A program made the position numbers and the translations under genes. This document shows positions 1 through 7,680 of a stretch of DNA of 13,194 nt, piece by piece. Positions within the stretch are counted from its first letter, which is position 1. Each line of letters opens with the position of its first letter. This DNA is from an uncultured Macromonas sp. (lineage in GTDB: Bacteria > Pseudomonadota > Gammaproteobacteria > Burkholderiales > Burkholderiaceae), in NCBI GenBank assembly GCA_946481585.1, contig CAMLOF010000055.1, positions 1-13,194 of the forward strand, in the 5' to 3' direction. Below the pieces are notes generated by a model that was not told the origin of the DNA, made no database searches, and worked only from the letters and a program-made list of their open reading frames with translations.

Positions 1-64
1 TATCAGCCCCGCCCATCGCCCAGAATCCCCCCAAACCCCCCGCCCAGGCGTAGCATTCTCCTGC

Positions 65-72
65 AAGGAGGG
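65..72 (+). promoter_or_regulatory. Ribosome binding site of fumC
   Basis: AAGGAGGG is a near-perfect Shine-Dalgarno sequence ending 7 bases before the ATG at 80. It fixes the fumC start. The bases before it (1-64) are C-rich, and I see no convincing promoter in them. Confidence 0.8.
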
Positions 73-79
73 CCACGCC

Positions 80-1471
80 ATGCCAGCCACCCGTGAAGAA
101 CGCGACACCCTGGGTGCCATCAAGGTGGACGCCCGCCGCCTGTGGGGCGCGCAAACCCAGCGCTCGCTGGAGCACTTCGCCATCTCCACCGAACGCCTGC
201 CTACTGCCTTCATCCGTGCTCTGGCCGTGGTGAAGGGCGCGTGCGCCACCGTCAACCAAGCGCTGGGCCTGCTGCCGCCAGACAAGGCGCTGGCCATTGC
301 CCAGGCCGCGCGCGAGGTGGCCGAAGGCCAGCTGGACGCCGAATTCCCCCTCTCCGTCTGGCAGACCGGCTCGGGCACGCAGACCAACATGAACATGAAC
401 GAGGTGCTGGCCAACCGGGGCTCCGAGCTGCTGGGCGGCGGCCGGGGCGCACAGCGCCTGCTGCACCCCAATGACGACGTCAACCTCGGCCAGTCGTCCA
501 ACGACGTGTTCCCCACCGCCATGCACGTGTCTGCCGCCCAGGCCATCACCGGCGACCTGCTGCCTGCGCTGGACGGCCTGCGCGCCACGCTGCACGGCAA
601 GGCGCAGGCGTTTGCGGGCATCGTCAAGATGGGCCGCACGCACCTGCAGGACGCGGTGCCGCTCACGCTGGGGCAAGAGTTTTCGGGCTACGTGGCGCAA
701 CTGGACCAGGCGCGTGCGGCCATCCAGGCCAGCATGCCGCAGCTGTGTCAGCTGGCCATAGGTGGTACGGCGGTGGGCACGGGGCTCAACACCCACCCCG
801 CGTTTGGCGAGCGGGTGGCCGCAGAGCTGGCGGGCATCTACGGCCTGCCCTTCACCCGCGCACCCAACGCCTTTGCCGCCCTGGGCGCGCACGACGCGCT
901 GGTGCTGGCGCACGGTGCGCTCAAGGCTCTGGCGGTGGCGTTGGTCAAGATCGCCAACGACGTGCGCTGGCTGGCCTCTGGCCCCCGGGGCGGGCTGGGC
1001 GAAATCACCCTCCCCGAAAACGAGCCCGGCAGCTCCATCATGCCCGGCAAGGTCAACCCCACGCAGTCCGAGGCACTGGTCATGCTGTGCGGCCAGGTCA
1101 TGGGCAACGACGCGGCCATCACCTTCGGCGCGGCCTCGGGCAACTTCGAACTGAACGTGTGCAAACCTCTCATCGCCCACAACCTGCTGCAAAGCATTCG
1201 TCTGCTGGCCGACGGCATGCGCAGCTTCAATGTGCACTGCGCAAGCGGCATCGAGGCCGACCGCGAGCGCATCGCGCAAACGCTGTCGCGCTCGCTCATG
1301 CTCGTCACGGCGCTGGTGCCGCACATTGGGTACGACCGCGCCGCCCAGGTGGCCAAGCTGGCCCACCGTGAAGGGCTCACGCTCACCGAAGCCGCGCTCG
1401 CTCTGGAATACGCCACGCCAGAAGAACTGGCCCGCTGGCTTGACCCGCGTGCCATGCTGGGGCAGGGCTAG
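80..1471 (+). CDS. fumC: Class II fumarate hydratase
   Basis: Iron-independent fumarase that interconverts fumarate and L-malate in the TCA cycle; a cytosolic homotetramer in this family. The 463 residues match the family's usual length (E. coli FumC is 467). The active-site motifs fall at the same numbers as in E. coli: S98-G-T100 followed by QTNMNMNEV, the B-site region HPNDDVN, catalytic His188 in [17 protein letters not shown], and the mobile SS loop GSSIMPGK with S318, S319, K324 and N326. The HPNDDVN and [11 protein letters not shown] signatures place it in the fumarase/aspartase superfamily, and overall similarity favours fumarase over aspartase. The ATG at 80 has a strong ribosome binding site. 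The gene converges on the c-di-GMP gene, and the two stop codons share CTAG at 1468-1471. No catalytic residue appears to be missing. Confidence 0.96.
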   Translation: MPATREERDTLGAIKVDARRLWGAQTQRSLEHFAISTERLPTAFIRALAVVKGACATVNQALGLLPPDKALAIAQAAREVAEGQLDAEFPLSVWQTGSGTQTNMNMNEVLANRGSELLGGGRGAQRLLHPNDDVNLGQSSNDVFPTAMHVSAAQAITGDLLPALDGLRATLHGKAQAFAGIVKMGRTHLQDAVPLTLGQEFSGYVAQLDQARAAIQASMPQLCQLAIGGTAVGTGLNTHPAFGERVAAELAGIYGLPFTRAPNAFAALGAHDALVLAHGALKALAVALVKIANDVRWLASGPRGGLGEITLPENEPGSSIMPGKVNPTQSEALVMLCGQVMGNDAAITFGAASGNFELNVCKPLIAHNLLQSIRLLADGMRSFNVHCASGIEADRERIAQTLSRSLMLVTALVPHIGYDRAAQVAKLAHREGLTLTEAALALEYATPEELARWLDPRAMLGQG

Positions 1472-1479
1472 GCCCCAGC
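1456..1479. terminator. Hairpin over the shared fumC / c-di-GMP gene stop codons
   Basis: GCTGGGGC (1456-1463) and GCCCCAGC (1472-1479) form a perfect 8-bp, GC-rich inverted repeat around an 8-base loop. The loop contains CTAG, which serves as the TAG stop of both convergent genes. Being symmetric, it could act on transcripts from either side. There is no T-run, so it is not a canonical intrinsic terminator. It could instead be an RNA 3'-end stabiliser or simple coding constraint. Confidence 0.4.
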
Positions 1480-3555
1480 GGCGGTGCCCTGCACGTAGGC
1501 CAGAAATTCTGGCCACGGCATGGGCCTGGCGTAGAAGTAACCCTGAGCAAAGTCGCACCCGGCGGCCTGCAGCAACGCGCGTTGCTCGGCGGTTTCCACG
1601 CCCTCGGCCACCACCCGCATGCCCAGCTTGTGGGCCATCACGATCACCGCCTCGGCAATCGCCAGGTCGCTCGGGTCGGTGGTGATGTCGCGGATGAACG
1701 AGCGGTCGATCTTCAGGTAGTCCACGTCGAACTTCTTGAGGTAGGACATGGCCGAATACCCCGTGCCAAAGTCGTCGATGCCCACCTGCACGCCCGCGTC
1801 GCGGAAAGCCAGCAGCGCGTCGGCCACGGCCGGGCGGTCGTCCAGCAGCAGGCCCTCGGTGATCTCCACCACCAGCGCCTGTGGCGGTAACTGTTGCTCG
1901 TGCAGGTAGTCGATCCAGCTGAAGCCCTTGGACGCCGACAGGAACTGCCTCGGCGATTTGTTGACGGACACCTGAACGTCCTCGCCCGCCAGGGCGCGCC
2001 ATTCCTGCACGGCCCGCACCGCGCTCATGAAGACCCAGTTGCCGATGTCGCCGATCAGCCCGATTTCCTCTGCCACGGGGATGAACTCGGCTGGCGCGAT
2101 CAGGCCGCGCTGCGGGTGGCGCCAGCGCACCAGCGCTTCGGCCTTGGTGACGCGGCCGTTGCGCAGGTCCACGATGGGTTGGTAGTGCACCTCGAAGTGC
2201 GCGTCGATCTGTGCGCGGCGCAGCTCGTGGGCAATCGACAGGCGCTGCTGCGCCCGCTCCTGCATGGCCCGCGTGAAGTGGCAGTAGCAGTTGCGGCCCT
2301 GGGCCTTGGCCTCGTACATGGCCTGGTCGGCGTGGCTCACCAGAAAGTCGAAGTTCTCGCTGTCCTGCGGGTACGACGCAATGCCTATGCTGGCCGACAC
2401 GTAGGCCAGTTGCCCTTCCAGCACGAAGGGCTGCGAAACGGTGTCCAGAATCGCCTGGGCAACGCGCCCGGACTGCAGTTCGTCGCTCAGGTCGGGCAGG
2501 GCGATGATGAATTCGTCACCGCTTTGCCGGGCCAGCATGTCAGACGCCCGCAGCTCCTTGCGGATGCGCTGCGCCGCTTCGCCCAGCAGCTGGTCGCCCA
2601 AGTGGTGGCCCAGCATGTCGTTGACTTCCTTGAACCCGTCCAGGTCCACGTACAGCAGCGCCAGTGTGCTGCCGTTGCGGCGGGCACGGGCAATTTCGTC
2701 GGCCAGGCGTTCACGCAGCAGGCGCCGGTTGGGCAGGCCGGTGAGCGCGTCGTAGTTGGCCTCGCGCCAGATGGCCTCTTCCATGCGCTTGCGGTCGCTG
2801 ATGTCGTGCATCACGCCCACCAGCCCACCCAGCCCGCCATCAGCCTTGTTGAAGGTGGCCTTGTGGATGATGACTTCGTGGCGCGTGCCGTCGGCGTACT
2901 GGGCCACCGTTTCGTAGGTCTGCGTTCCCGGTTTGTTGAACAGATCCTGGTCGTCTTCGGCGTACTGGGTGGCCAGCTCCTGGGGAACGATGTCGTACAC
3001 CGATCGTCCGATCAATTCGTCGCGGGGCACGCCCGTGTAGCGCTCGAACGCCGTGTTGCAGCCCAGGTAAAGGCCGCGTTCGTCTTTGTAGTAGATGGGG
3101 CTGGGAATGGTGTCTATCAGCTGTTCGATGAACCGGAGCTGATCGGCAGCGGCGCGTTCGGCACGGTAACGGTCGCTCACGTCCAGCAGTATGCCGATGA
3201 TGGCTGGCCGACCCGAGAAAGACGTGCTCACGCCAAACACTTCGGCGTCGAGCTGGCGGCCGTACTTGGTGATGCCGTGGAAGTGGTAGAAGCTTTCCTG
3301 CGTCTTGCCGGTCACACGGCGCTCAATTTCCTTCTGCGCCAGCGCCCGGTGCTCGGGGGCCGTCAGATCCATCGGCCCCAGGCCTGCGCACAGCTCGTCC
3401 TGGGTGTAGCCAAACAGGTCTGCCAGGCGTTGGTTGGCGTAGATGAAGCGGTTGTCCTGGATCACGTAAATGCCGATCAGGGCATTGCTGAACATGCCTT
3501 GCAGCAGCGTGTCTGCCTCGCTCAGTAGATCTGCAATGGCGATGGGGGCCTTCAT
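1468..3555 (-). CDS. PAS-PAS-GGDEF-EAL cyclic-di-GMP signalling protein
   Basis: Predicted bifunctional or phosphodiesterase-type regulator of cyclic di-GMP, 695 residues from the ATG at 3555. Domain order: PAS 1 (about 15-130, ending in DVSDR), PAS 2 (about 140-262, ending in MHDISDRK), GGDEF (about 270-425), EAL (about 440-685). The GGDEF signature is SGDEF (345-349), a one-residue variant. It is preceded by RASD (336-339), the RxxD product-inhibition I-site, at the canonical 5-residue spacing. The EAL domain looks catalytically complete: EALVRW (473-), [19 protein letters not shown] (594-599), LKIDRSF and EGVET. No membrane segment or signal peptide is evident, so the PAS domains should sense a cytoplasmic cue. 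An in-frame TTG at 3618 would add 21 residues, but it has no ribosome binding site and the added segment is Pro/His-rich, so I prefer the ATG. The next gene upstream on the same strand is the LysR gene, 92 bases away. Confidence 0.9.
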   Translation of the reverse strand: MKAPIAIADLLSEADTLLQGMFSNALIGIYVIQDNRFIYANQRLADLFGYTQDELCAGLGPMDLTAPEHRALAQKEIERRVTGKTQESFYHFHGITKYGRQLDAEVFGVSTSFSGRPAIIGILLDVSDRYRAERAAADQLRFIEQLIDTIPSPIYYKDERGLYLGCNTAFERYTGVPRDELIGRSVYDIVPQELATQYAEDDQDLFNKPGTQTYETVAQYADGTRHEVIIHKATFNKADGGLGGLVGVMHDISDRKRMEEAIWREANYDALTGLPNRRLLRERLADEIARARRNGSTLALLYVDLDGFKEVNDMLGHHLGDQLLGEAAQRIRKELRASDMLARQSGDEFIIALPDLSDELQSGRVAQAILDTVSQPFVLEGQLAYVSASIGIASYPQDSENFDFLVSHADQAMYEAKAQGRNCYCHFTRAMQERAQQRLSIAHELRRAQIDAHFEVHYQPIVDLRNGRVTKAEALVRWRHPQRGLIAPAEFIPVAEEIGLIGDIGNWVFMSAVRAVQEWRALAGEDVQVSVNKSPRQFLSASKGFSWIDYLHEQQLPPQALVVEITEGLLLDDRPAVADALLAFRDAGVQVGIDDFGTGYSAMSYLKKFDVDYLKIDRSFIRDITTDPSDLAIAEAVIVMAHKLGMRVVAEGVETAEQRALLQAAGCDFAQGYFYARPMPWPEFLAYVQGTAAGA

Positions 3556-3647
3556 GTGAATCCGATGGGCATCAAGCCGGGGACTGGGTGGCGTGCTGTG
3601 ATCGGGCAATGGTATCAACAGAAACGTCTTGAGCGCCGCACCGCACG

Positions 3648-4565
3648 TTACCGGTTTGCTGCAATCTTGCGCCGCCGCAGGGCCTGTGACAAGTGTTCGT
3701 GGAACATGGCCGCCGCAGGCCGCAAGGTGGCGCCCTGCTTGCTCAACAGCCCCAGGCTGCGGGATATGGTGGGTTTGCGCAGCATCAAGCCCACCACGGA
3801 AGGGTGGTTCGCTGGCAGCGCCATGCGGGGCACGGCGGCCACGCCCAGGCCCGCTTCAACCATGCCCAGCAAGGTGCCAATGTGGCTCACCTCGAACGCG
3901 AAGTTGGGGTTCAGGCCTGCCTTGCTCAATATGTCGTCCAGCAGCTGGCGGTTGCCGCTGCTGCGCGCAACGGAAATCAGCCGCTCCCCTGCAATCTCCT
4001 GCCAGCCCACTGCCTTGCGGTTTGCCAGCGGGTGGTCGCGCCGCATGGCCACCACAAAGGGGTCAACGTGAATGCTCTCGAACTTGATTTCAGGCATCAG
4101 CGTGTTCATGAAGCCGATGCCAAAGTCCGACTCCCCGCTCAGCACGCTCTGCAAGGTCTGGTTCATCGATTCGTCGATGACGCGTATGCGTATGGCCGGG
4201 TACTTGGCCGAGAAGCTGCTGATGACCTGTGGCAGAAAGTAGATCGCCGCTGAAGGCACGCAAGCCACGGTGACGCGCCCGCTGCGCGACGTGGCAATGT
4301 CTGAAATGCCCAGCATTGCAGACTCCAGGTCGTCGATGGCCGCACGCGCGCGTTCCAGGAACACGCGGCCCACGCTGGTCAGCTCCACTTCGCGGGTGGT
4401 GCGGTTGAGCAGCCGTGTGCCGATGATCGACTCCAGTTTCTCGATGCGCCTGCTCATGGCCGGGGGAGACAGGTGTATCTCTTCAGCAGCGGCGCGGAAG
4501 CTGCCGCGCTCTGCCACGGCAATGAAGGCCTGCAGTTGCTGAAGATCGAAATTGATGTGTCTCAT
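3648..4565 (-). CDS. LysR-family transcriptional regulator
   Basis: 305 residues, the standard LysR length. The N-terminal winged helix-turn-helix (about residues 7-66) shows the family pattern: LQAFIAVAERGSFRAAAEEI, then SPPAMSRRIEKLE, then GTRLLNRTTREVELTSVG. The rest is a periplasmic-binding-protein-like effector domain (about 90-300) that would bind a small-molecule inducer. It is transcribed divergently from the Bug / PrpF-Bug operon across a 113-base gap, the usual arrangement for a LysR protein that controls its neighbour. By inference the inducer is the organic acid handled by that operon. The start is the ATG at 4565, just before the conserved N-terminal pattern. Family assignment is secure; target and ligand are inferred from position only. 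Confidence 0.93.
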   Translation of the reverse strand: MRHINFDLQQLQAFIAVAERGSFRAAAEEIHLSPPAMSRRIEKLESIIGTRLLNRTTREVELTSVGRVFLERARAAIDDLESAMLGISDIATSRSGRVTVACVPSAAIYFLPQVISSFSAKYPAIRIRVIDESMNQTLQSVLSGESDFGIGFMNTLMPEIKFESIHVDPFVVAMRRDHPLANRKAVGWQEIAGERLISVARSSGNRQLLDDILSKAGLNPNFAFEVSHIGTLLGMVEAGLGVAAVPRMALPANHPSVVGLMLRKPTISRSLGLLSKQGATLRPAAAMFHEHLSQALRRRKIAANR

Positions 4566-4678
4566 GCACTAATCATATTAAAAGTTGCACTTCATTTGAA
4601 TCCCGGTTTGCGTCAATATTCAGTCACCTATAGGCCAAACCGCATTCAAACCCGCATTCACAGAGTTCCTGGAGACAT
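4566..4678. promoter_or_regulatory. Divergent LysR / bug control region
   Basis: This 113-base region must hold the promoters of both the lysR gene and the bug operon. Visible elements are an AT-rich block with TAATAT on the minus strand (4575-4580), a possible -10 for lysR; TTCATTTGAA (4591-4600), a short inverted repeat with 4-bp arms; TTGCGT (4608-4613) and TATAGG (4629-4634), a weak plus-strand -35/-10 pair with only 15 bases between; and GGAG (4671-4674), the ribosome binding site 4 bases before the ATG at 4679. A LysR binding site is expected here, but I cannot define it with confidence. Confidence 0.55.
4637..4660 (+). repeat. Tandem 12-bp direct repeat upstream of bug
   Basis: AAACCGCATTCA (4637-4648) is followed immediately by AACCCGCATTCA (4649-4660), identical at 11 of 12 positions. 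It lies between the possible promoter and the ribosome binding site of the bug gene. It could be a paired regulator half-site or a chance duplication. Confidence 0.5.
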
Positions 4679-5638
4679 ATGAAAACCTCTCGCCAATTCC
4701 AACTGTTCGCCTGCGCGATGACGTTCGCCGTCTCGTGTCTGGCGCAGGCCGACAAGCCCATCACCATCGTGGTTCCCACGGCAGCCGGTGGCGGCAACGA
4801 CGCCATGGCCCGCGTTATCGCGCAGAAGATCGCCCCTTTGCTTAACCGCACTGTCATCGTGGACAACAAGGCTGGCGCCAATGGCGCCATTGCCTCGGAA
4901 CTGGTGGCCAAGGCCCAGCCCGATGGCAACACCCTGATATTCGGTTACGTTGCCACGCACGCCATGAACCCCGCGCTGCAGCGTCTGCGCTACGACCCCG
5001 TCAAAGACTTTGCCCCTGTGGGCCTGGTCGGTTATTCGCCCACGCTCATGGTGGTCAACCCCACGGTGCCCGCCAAGGACGTGAAGACGCTGGTGCGCCT
5101 GCTCAAGGAAAAACCAGATGGCTTCAGCGTTGCGTCGGCAGGCAACGGTACGGCGCCGCATTTCGCGGCCGAACTGTTCAAGCTCTCCACGCAAACCGCG
5201 CTGTTGCATGTGCCGTACAAGGGTTCCGCACCTGCAGTCACCGACACCATCGGCGGCCAGACGCAGGTGATGTTCCCCAGCCTCTTCACGGCGATGCCCT
5301 TCGTCAAGTCCGGCAAGCTCAATGCATTGGCGGTGGCAGGCCCCAAGCGCTCTGCCTTGTTGCCTGACGTTCCCACCCTGAAAGAGCAGGGCGTGGAAGG
5401 CGTGGACGTGCAGCAGTGGTATGCGATTTTTGCGCCCGCAAACACGCCGAAAGACGTGGTGCAGAAGCTGAACCAGGCCCTCAACAAGGTGTTGAACGAC
5501 AAGGACACCATCAAGCGCCTGGAAGACCACGGCGCCGATGTGGAAACCTCCACCCCCGAGCAGCTTGCCGAACTGGTGAAGTCTGACCTTGCCAAATGGC
5601 AGGGCGTGGTCCAGAAGGCCAAACTCAAGGCAGACTGA
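4679..5638 (+). CDS. Bug/TctC-family solute-binding protein (secreted)
   Basis: Periplasmic binding receptor of the Bug family, the TctC component of tripartite tricarboxylate transporters, whose members bind citrate, dicarboxylates, aromatic acids and similar ligands. 319 residues. A Sec signal peptide with K2/R5, a hydrophobic core and an AQA cleavage site (22-24) gives a mature protein starting near Asp25. The mature part opens with the Bug pattern IVVPTAAGGGND and continues with VDNKAGANG, PDGNTLIFGY, LRYDPVKDFAPVGLVG and the late LLPDVPTLKEQG. Start: ATG at 4679 with GGAG 4 bases upstream. Its stop is 1 bp from the next start, so the two genes are almost certainly cotranscribed and probably translationally coupled. 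No TctA/TctB genes lie nearby. The ligand is unknown; the PrpF-type neighbour suggests a di- or tricarboxylate (inference). Confidence 0.92.
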   Translation: MKTSRQFQLFACAMTFAVSCLAQADKPITIVVPTAAGGGNDAMARVIAQKIAPLLNRTVIVDNKAGANGAIASELVAKAQPDGNTLIFGYVATHAMNPALQRLRYDPVKDFAPVGLVGYSPTLMVVNPTVPAKDVKTLVRLLKEKPDGFSVASAGNGTAPHFAAELFKLSTQTALLHVPYKGSAPAVTDTIGGQTQVMFPSLFTAMPFVKSGKLNALAVAGPKRSALLPDVPTLKEQGVEGVDVQQWYAIFAPANTPKDVVQKLNQALNKVLNDKDTIKRLEDHGADVETSTPEQLAELVKSDLAKWQGVVQKAKLKAD

Positions 5639-5639
5639 C

Positions 5640-7673
5640 ATGACCACCCCGAACCGGCGCATTCCCTGTGTGTTGATGCGGGCTGGAACCTCCAGGGGGC
5701 CATTCTTTCTGAAGGAATGGCTGCCCGAGGACCCGGCCACGCGAGATCAGGCGCTCATCGGTGCCATCGGCGCTTCCGACCCGCTGCAACTGGACGGTCT
5801 GGGCGGCAACAGCACGCTCAACAGCAAGGTGGCCATCGTTTCCCGCTCGGCCCTGCCGGGCTGCGATCTGGACTACCTGTTTGCCCAGGTCGGGGTCGGT
5901 CACCAGTCGGTGGATACACGCCCCAACTGCGGCAACATGCTGGCGGGTGTCGCGCCTTTCGCCATCGAACAAGGGTTGATCCAGGCGCAGGACGGCGTCA
6001 CCACGGTGCGCATCCACAACGTCAACACGGGTGCCAAGATTGACGCCACGGTGCAGACGCCGGGCGGGCAAGTGACCTACGAGGGGCAGGCTCGCATCGA
6101 TGGCGTTGCTGGAACGGCGGCGCCCATCCTGCTCAACTTTCTGGATGCCTGGGGCGCGGTCACGGGCAGCCTGTTTCCCACCGGCAAGCGCATCGATCGC
6201 ATCGACGGGGTGGACGTCACCTGCATCGACGCCGCCATGCCGCTCATGATCGTCCGCGCCACGGACCTGGGGCTGAGCGGGCGGGAGCGCCCGGCAGAGC
6301 TGGACGCCAACACCGATCTGCTGGCCAAGCTGGAGCGCATGCGCCTGGAGGCCGGTACCCGCATGGGTTTGGGCGACGTGAAGAACAGCGTCGTTCCCAA
6401 GCCTGTCATCGTCAGCCCAGGGGACGCTGCAGAAAGCATCGTCTCGCGCTACTTCACACCCCACCGTTGCCACGCCTCCCACGCGGTCACGGGGGCCATC
6501 GGCGTGAGCACCGCGTTCGCGTTGCCTGGCACCGTTGCGTCCGGCCAGGTGCTGGCGCCTGGGCGCCACCCCATATCCGTTCTCCATCCGCAGGGGCAGA
6601 TCGATCTTGAAGTGGAGATCAGCGGCGAGGGCCTGGAGGCCGCCGTGCAGAAGGCCGCGCTGGTGCGAACCGCGCGCAAGATACTGGAGGGCGAACTGCA
6701 CCTGCCCGATTACGTGTTCCCGCCCACGCCTGCTGAAGCGGTTGAGGGCGCGGATGCGAAGGTCTTTCCGCTGCGGGACTTGGGCATCATCGTGCCCACC
6801 AGTGCAGGCGGCGGCAACGACACGATTGCACGCCTGCTCGCAAGGCACCTCGGGCCCGTGCTGGACCAGTCCGTCATGGTTGACAACCGCACCGGCGCCA
6901 ACGGCAGCGTTGCGGCCGAATACGTCGCCGCCGCCGTGCCCGACGGTCACACGCTCATGTTCGGGTACATCGCCACCCACGGCATCAACCCCGCCATGCA
7001 GACGCTGCGCTACGACCCGGTTGCCGACTTCAAGCCGGTGGGCATGGTCGGGTATTCGCCCAGCGTGCTGGTGGTCAGCGCCCAGTCATCCATCCGTTCA
7101 TTGGGTCAACTGGTCGATGCGCTGCAAGCTCCATCGCAGAACATGGTCTATGCATCTGCGGGTGAAGGCACGGTGCCGCACCTGGCCGCCGAGATCATGT
7201 TGCAGCACTACGGCTGCAAGGCCGAAGGCCTGACCTACGCTGGCGCTGCGCCAGCCATCAATGCACTGATGAAAGGACAGGCGCAATGGATGGTGCCCAG
7301 CCTGTTCACGGCCATGCCTTACCTGCGCACGGGCAAGGTGCGGCCACTGGCGGTTGCGGGAACCGAACGGCTGCCGCTGCTGCCTGACGTGCCCACCTTT
7401 GAAGAGCTGGGCCTGGGCATGCTCGACATTCACCAGTGGTACGCCTTGTTTGCGCCCGCTGAAACCCCAGAGTGGATTGTTGAACGGCTGAATCAGGCCC
7501 TGAACCGGGCGTTGGGCGCTGCGGGCTTGGTGGAGCACATGCAGCAAGAAGGCGCGTACGTGAAAACCAGTTCACCCGCCGAGCTTGAGCAGCATGTGGC
7601 GTCCCAGCTGGCGCACTGGACCGCAGTCATGTCTCAATTCAACCAGACTGTACTGGAGGAGTCGGTGGCTTGA
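5640..7673 (+). CDS. PrpF-family isomerase fused to a Bug solute-binding domain
   Basis: A 677-residue, two-domain protein. Residues 1-360 are a complete PrpF-family enzyme (relatives: 2-methylaconitate/methylitaconate isomerase, 4-oxalomesaconate tautomerase). It shows MRAGTSRG (13-20), GGNSTLNSK with Lys63, and RPNCGNM with Cys97, the conserved Lys and Cys of this fold, and ends with RTARKILEGEL (343-353). Residues about 375-677 are a complete mature Bug/TctC domain: IIVPTSAGGGND (383-394), VDNRTGANG, PDGHTLMFGY, LRYDPVADFKPVGMVG, LLPDVPTFEELG. This half is a paralogue of the protein encoded immediately upstream, roughly half identical by eye. There is no N-terminal or internal signal peptide, so the binding domain should stay in the cytoplasm. 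The frame is open throughout. Start: ATG at 5640, 1 bp after the upstream stop; a longer in-frame reading from 5589 would overlap the bug gene and lies before the PrpF homology. Substrate unknown. Confidence 0.9.
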   Translation: MTTPNRRIPCVLMRAGTSRGPFFLKEWLPEDPATRDQALIGAIGASDPLQLDGLGGNSTLNSKVAIVSRSALPGCDLDYLFAQVGVGHQSVDTRPNCGNMLAGVAPFAIEQGLIQAQDGVTTVRIHNVNTGAKIDATVQTPGGQVTYEGQARIDGVAGTAAPILLNFLDAWGAVTGSLFPTGKRIDRIDGVDVTCIDAAMPLMIVRATDLGLSGRERPAELDANTDLLAKLERMRLEAGTRMGLGDVKNSVVPKPVIVSPGDAAESIVSRYFTPHRCHASHAVTGAIGVSTAFALPGTVASGQVLAPGRHPISVLHPQGQIDLEVEISGEGLEAAVQKAALVRTARKILEGELHLPDYVFPPTPAEAVEGADAKVFPLRDLGIIVPTSAGGGNDTIARLLARHLGPVLDQSVMVDNRTGANGSVAAEYVAAAVPDGHTLMFGYIATHGINPAMQTLRYDPVADFKPVGMVGYSPSVLVVSAQSSIRSLGQLVDALQAPSQNMVYASAGEGTVPHLAAEIMLQHYGCKAEGLTYAGAAPAINALMKGQAQWMVPSLFTAMPYLRTGKVRPLAVAGTERLPLLPDVPTFEELGLGMLDIHQWYALFAPAETPEWIVERLNQALNRALGAAGLVEHMQQEGAYVKTSSPAELEQHVASQLAHWTAVMSQFNQTVLEESVA

Positions 7674-7680
7674 TTCACCG
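7663..7680. terminator. Short hairpin over convergent stops of the fusion and MFS genes
   Basis: CGGTG (7663-7667) and CACCG (7676-7680) pair around an 8-base loop that contains the TGA stop of the plus-strand fusion gene and two of the three bases at the MFS stop. The stops are separated by one base. The stem is only 5 bp with no T-run, so termination is a weak guess. Confidence 0.2.

Noticed and set aside
1894..3528. Long open frame on the plus strand opposite the PAS-GGDEF-EAL gene (544 codons)
   Set aside because: High-GC antisense shadow: its translation is rich in Val/His/Gln/Arg with no recognisable domain, while the minus strand encodes four clear domains over the same bases.
3556..3647. 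A small gene or RNA between the c-di-GMP gene and the LysR gene
   Set aside because: Ninety-two bases with no ribosome binding site, hairpin or conserved-looking frame; I see only a possible but undefined promoter for the c-di-GMP gene.
4658..5740. Minus-strand open frame opposite the first Bug gene (360 codons)
   Set aside because: Shadow; it would cover the bug ribosome binding site and start, and no homology is recognisable.
6740..6800. A separate start for the second Bug domain inside the fusion
   Set aside because: The nearby ATG at about 6752 is out of frame, the in-frame TTG at 6780 lacks a ribosome binding site, and neither would supply a signal peptide.
5625..6980. Minus-strand open frame opposite the PrpF domain (451 codons)
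   Set aside because: Shadow of the fusion gene; its translation shows the His/Val/Gly-rich composition of reverse-complement coding DNA and no domain.
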